Source: Bradyrhizobium erythrophlei
Lineage (GTDB): Bacteria > Pseudomonadota > Alphaproteobacteria > Rhizobiales > Xanthobacteraceae
Assembly (NCBI RefSeq): GCF_900129425.1
Contig: NZ_LT670817.1
Coordinates: 7,153,501 to 7,217,500, forward strand
Length of the DNA stretch: 64,000 nucleotides
Direction: 5' to 3'
Below, piece by piece: positions 61,785 through 64,000 of this stretch; the stretch's first letter is position 1, and each line of letters starts with the position of its first letter. Under the pieces are notes generated by a model. That model did no database searches. It was not told the origin of the DNA and worked only from the letters and a program-made list of their open reading frames with translations. Position numbers and translations under genes: made by a program.

Positions 61785-61905
61785 CACCTCTCCTATCGGG
61801 AGAGGTCGTGAGCACTTGCGAGCGGGTGAGGGGTTACGGCCTATCGATGGAGCTTAACCCCTCACCCGGCGCTTCGCGCCGACCTCTCCCGATGGGAGAG
61901 GTGGG
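61785..61905. repeat. Palindromic intergenic repeat
   Basis: CACCTCTCC-type arms at the start and GGAGAGGTG at the end pair over about 120 bp, with TGAGGGGTTA/TAACCCCTCA inside. It resembles 57544-57696 and lies after the MBL gene. Confidence 0.78.
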
Positions 61906-61951
61906 ACGAAGCCCTGCCGCGCCTTCCGGACTCGACTCGACGAGCAGACGC

Positions 61952-62494
61952 TCAATCGAACAGACTCGGCGTGTGATTGACGACGGCGCCTTCGATCGCG
62001 AGCATTTTCAGCTTGGTCACGACGCCGCCATTGGCGGAGAAACCACCGGGCTTGCCGCCGGCGGCCAGCACGCGGTGGCAGGGCACCACGATCGGACAGG
62101 GATTACGCCCGAGCGCCTGGCCGACATCGCGCGAGAGCTCGACGCCGCCGAGCCGTTTGGCGATATCGCCGTAAGTGAGCGTCTTGCCCGGCGGGATCGT
62201 GCGCGCAATCTCGTAGACGCCGCGGTTGAATTCGGGAACGCCGTCGAGATCGAGCACGACGCCGGTGAGATCGTTCGGCTTGCCCGCGAGCAATTCGACG
62301 ATCCCGTCGATCGCGCCTTGCACCTCGGCGGACGGCGCTGCCTCCGCGATGTCGCCGTGGCTCTGCCGAATCCGGGTGCGGGTTTTGTCCTCGCTGCCCA
62401 TCGGCAGCTGCACCCCGGTTATGCCGCGCGCGCCCCATACGATGCCGCAGCGGCCGATCGCGGTGTCGAATAGTGCAAAATGGTTTCCGGTCAT
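61952..62494 (-). CDS. ogt: Methylated-DNA-protein cysteine methyltransferase (Ogt type)
   Basis: The 180-residue repair protein transfers methyl or alkyl groups from O6-alkylguanine to its own Cys. The active site is VVPCHRVLAAGG, and the HTH-like helix RTIPPGKTLTYGDIAKRLGG precedes it. The ATG at 62494 (MTGNHFALFD) has GGAG upstream; the frame is open to 62614. It is a single-domain type without the Ada N-terminus. Confidence 0.93.
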   Translation of the reverse strand: MTGNHFALFDTAIGRCGIVWGARGITGVQLPMGSEDKTRTRIRQSHGDIAEAAPSAEVQGAIDGIVELLAGKPNDLTGVVLDLDGVPEFNRGVYEIARTIPPGKTLTYGDIAKRLGGVELSRDVGQALGRNPCPIVVPCHRVLAAGGKPGGFSANGGVVTKLKMLAIEGAVVNHTPSLFD

Positions 62495-62623
62495 GGCTGG
62501 CTCCGATTTATCGCCCCATGGTTTGAGTTGATGCGTAGGCGGAATATGGGCCCGGAAAGGATTGCGATCCACCCGGATTCCGGGGGAACCTGGCGGGATT
62601 AACAACACGAGCACTGAGCTTGT

Positions 62624-62728
62624 GTCATTCCGGGGCGCGAGTGAAACGAGCGAACCTCAGATGTGCGATTGCAGATCGGGGAATTTCGAGGTTCAGGGCA
62701 TGCGCCAAGAGGCGCATCCCGGAATGAC
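62624..62728. repeat. Palindromic intergenic repeat (GTCATTCCGGG family)
   Basis: GTCATTCCGGG at the start is inverted as CCCGGAATGAC at the end; GCGAACCTC and GAGGTTC form inner parts. It occupies much of the 328-bp gap 62495-62822, where no gene was found. Confidence 0.78.
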
Positions 62729-62822
62729 CACGGTCTAGTCAAGCTATGGGCACGCACCACCTTCCATGAAAATAATTATCTCCCGCTCTCAACTTGCTCT
62801 CTCGTCACCCCCCGAGCCCCTC

Positions 62823-63632
62823 ATGCAAACACTTCGCGTCAACGGATATGACATGGCCTATCTGGAGGTCGGCGCGGGGGCGCCGCTGGTCTGCGTCCAT
62901 GGCACGCTGGGCGATTTCCGGACCTGGTCGGCGGTGCTCGGGCCGCTGTCGAAAGCGCGTCGCATGATCTCGCTAAGCCTGGGGCACTTTTTTCCGGAGC
63001 ACTGGAACGGCGTCGGCGACGACTACACGATGGCGCAGCATGTCGCCGATGTGATCGGCTTCATTGAACAGCTGGAGACCGGGCCGGTGGACCTGATGGG
63101 GCATTCCCGGGGCGGGCACATTTCTTTTCGGGTCGCGCAGCAGCGGCCCGATCTGTTGCGCAAGCTGATCCTGGCCGAACCCGGCGGCGAACTGGATCGG
63201 TCACTGGATCCGGCCGCGGTCCCCGGTCCTTCGCCGCGCGCGGCGAGGTTCGCGGCCTTAGCCGAGAAGATCGCGGGCGGCGATATCGATGGCGGGCTGA
63301 TGGTTTTCTTCGACGCGATCGAGGGCGACGGCGCGTGGGCGCGGCTTCCAGCCGCGCCGAAGCAGCAACTGCGCGACAACGCCTTTACGCTGATCGGCCA
63401 GGTCGGTGAAAATCGTCAGCCGTACAAGAGGGTCGAGGCGGAATCGATTCGGATGCCGACGCTGTTCGTCGGCGGCACCGACACCCGGGGCGCCTTGCCG
63501 GCCGTGCTGCGTGCCTTGGCGGCACATGTTGCCGGCGCCCAGACGGCGATGATCCCAGGCGCCGGCCACTGGATGTTCGAACAGGCGCCGCAGGAGTTTT
63601 GCAGGATCGTGCTGGGGTTTTTGGCGAGGTGA
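62823..63632 (+). CDS. Alpha/beta hydrolase
   Basis: The 269-residue hydrolase begins MQTLRVNGYDMAYLEVGAGAPLVCVHGTLG, with the nucleophile elbow MGHSRGGHI and late catalytic His in PGAGHWMFEQAPQEF. The frame is open to 62766 (an ATG without ribosome site); 62823 matches the usual family start, but its ribosome site is weak too. The substrate is unknown. Confidence 0.88.
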   Translation: MQTLRVNGYDMAYLEVGAGAPLVCVHGTLGDFRTWSAVLGPLSKARRMISLSLGHFFPEHWNGVGDDYTMAQHVADVIGFIEQLETGPVDLMGHSRGGHISFRVAQQRPDLLRKLILAEPGGELDRSLDPAAVPGPSPRAARFAALAEKIAGGDIDGGLMVFFDAIEGDGAWARLPAAPKQQLRDNAFTLIGQVGENRQPYKRVEAESIRMPTLFVGGTDTRGALPAVLRALAAHVAGAQTAMIPGAGHWMFEQAPQEFCRIVLGFLAR

Positions 63633-63663
63633 AGCGCTTCGCCTTCTCCCCGGGCCGGCGAAC

Positions 63664-64000
63664 CTACTGCTGATCGTTACCCATCGCGTCGGCCAGCTTG
63701 TCGTAATATTTGGCGACGAGATCGATATTGCCCTTGTTCTCGATCACCGGCGCAGGCGCCTTCAGCGCCTCGTTGAGATCGGCGAGCGCTTCCTTCTTGT
63801 CCTTGGCGGACATCTTCTTGTCGGCCTGAACCTGCGCGATCTGCGCCTTGATGACGGTATCGGAGCCGACATATTTCTTGGTCGCGGGGTCGAAGCCCGC
63901 CAGCACGATGCTGATGTTGTCGATGACGTCGTTGTAGTCGTCGTAGCTGGCAAACCCGTTCTTCTTCGCCACGCCCTCAAGCTGCGCGGTCACCTTGGGA
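63664..64000 (-). CDS. Exported or helical hypothetical protein, 5' end outside the window
   Basis: The frame is open to the window edge on the minus strand, so the start is missing; a GTG at 63993 is internal. The visible 110 or so residues contain AKKNGFASYDDYNDVIDNISIVLAGFDPATKKYVG and a helical, Lys-rich region, ending YYDKLADAMGNDQQ. It resembles periplasmic proteins of bradyrhizobia with unknown function. Confidence 0.6.
   Translation of the reverse strand, partial: PKVTAQLEGVAKKNGFASYDDYNDVIDNISIVLAGFDPATKKYVGSDTVIKAQIAQVQADKKMSAKDKKEALADLNEALKAPAPVIENKGNIDLVAKYYDKLADAMGNDQQ

Overview
The window is GC-rich DNA with rhizobial or bradyrhizobial character, most likely Bradyrhizobium or a close relative (Nitrobacteraceae). 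The clues are FixL/FixJ- and FixK-like regulators, small families common in that group (DUF6894, DUF5681, DUF1772, DUF3775), and palindromic intergenic repeats at the right end. This assignment is inference; no rRNA or other species marker is present.

Region 1 (1-38.8 kb) is a long stress and protein-quality-control block. It holds the 3' part of lon, a quinone-oxidoreductase-like enzyme, HdeD, a FixLJ-like two-component pair and a FixK-like CRP/FNR regulator. These are followed by PRC-barrel and BON proteins, Hsp20, dnaK-grpE-dnaJ-CbpM, an LLM flavoenzyme, an eRF1-like baeRF protein and two universal stress proteins. Further along are a Bax-inhibitor-1 protein, a second sensor kinase with two response regulators, a TMEM175-like channel, an old yellow enzyme, a PfpI protein, a UvrA-like ATPase, a zf-UBP protein, a cNMP/thioredoxin-reductase-like flavoprotein, thioredoxin 2, a rhomboid protease and an SDH-type peptidase. 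Eight exact TTGA-N6-TCAA palindromes (CRP/FNR 'anaeroboxes') lie in front of these transcription units, most of them 57-68 bp before the start codon, and about nine near-matches accompany them. The block therefore looks like a low-oxygen or stress regulon with its own sensor, relay and regulator. The second sensor kinase (23649-25352) carries an N-terminal membrane domain with all seven residues known to matter for ethylene binding in plant ETR1, in matching spacing.

Region 2 (about 38.8-50.5 kb) is a mobile element. It has a ParB-like protein, a small serine resolvase, a DUF5681 protein, and a replication operon: sliding-clamp homologue, a protein ending in an SSB-type acidic tip, and a TOPRIM-plus-RecA-like primase/helicase. 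A large serine recombinase follows, and its last codons run into the 3' end of an initiator tRNA-Met gene on the other strand. A cluster of AGGGG/CCCCT repeats near 43.1 kb may be its origin or centromere. The left boundary could not be fixed.

Region 3 (50.5-64 kb) looks like ordinary chromosome. It encodes catabolic and redox enzymes: a coniferyl-aldehyde-type dehydrogenase, a GMC oxidoreductase, two SDRs, a quinone oxidoreductase, two MBL-fold hydrolases, an FAH-family hydrolase and a GST. CvpA and DUF3775 proteins, an Ogt-type DNA methyltransferase, an alpha/beta hydrolase and a partial exported protein complete it. Several families of intergenic palindromic repeats occur here and were not noticed in region 1.
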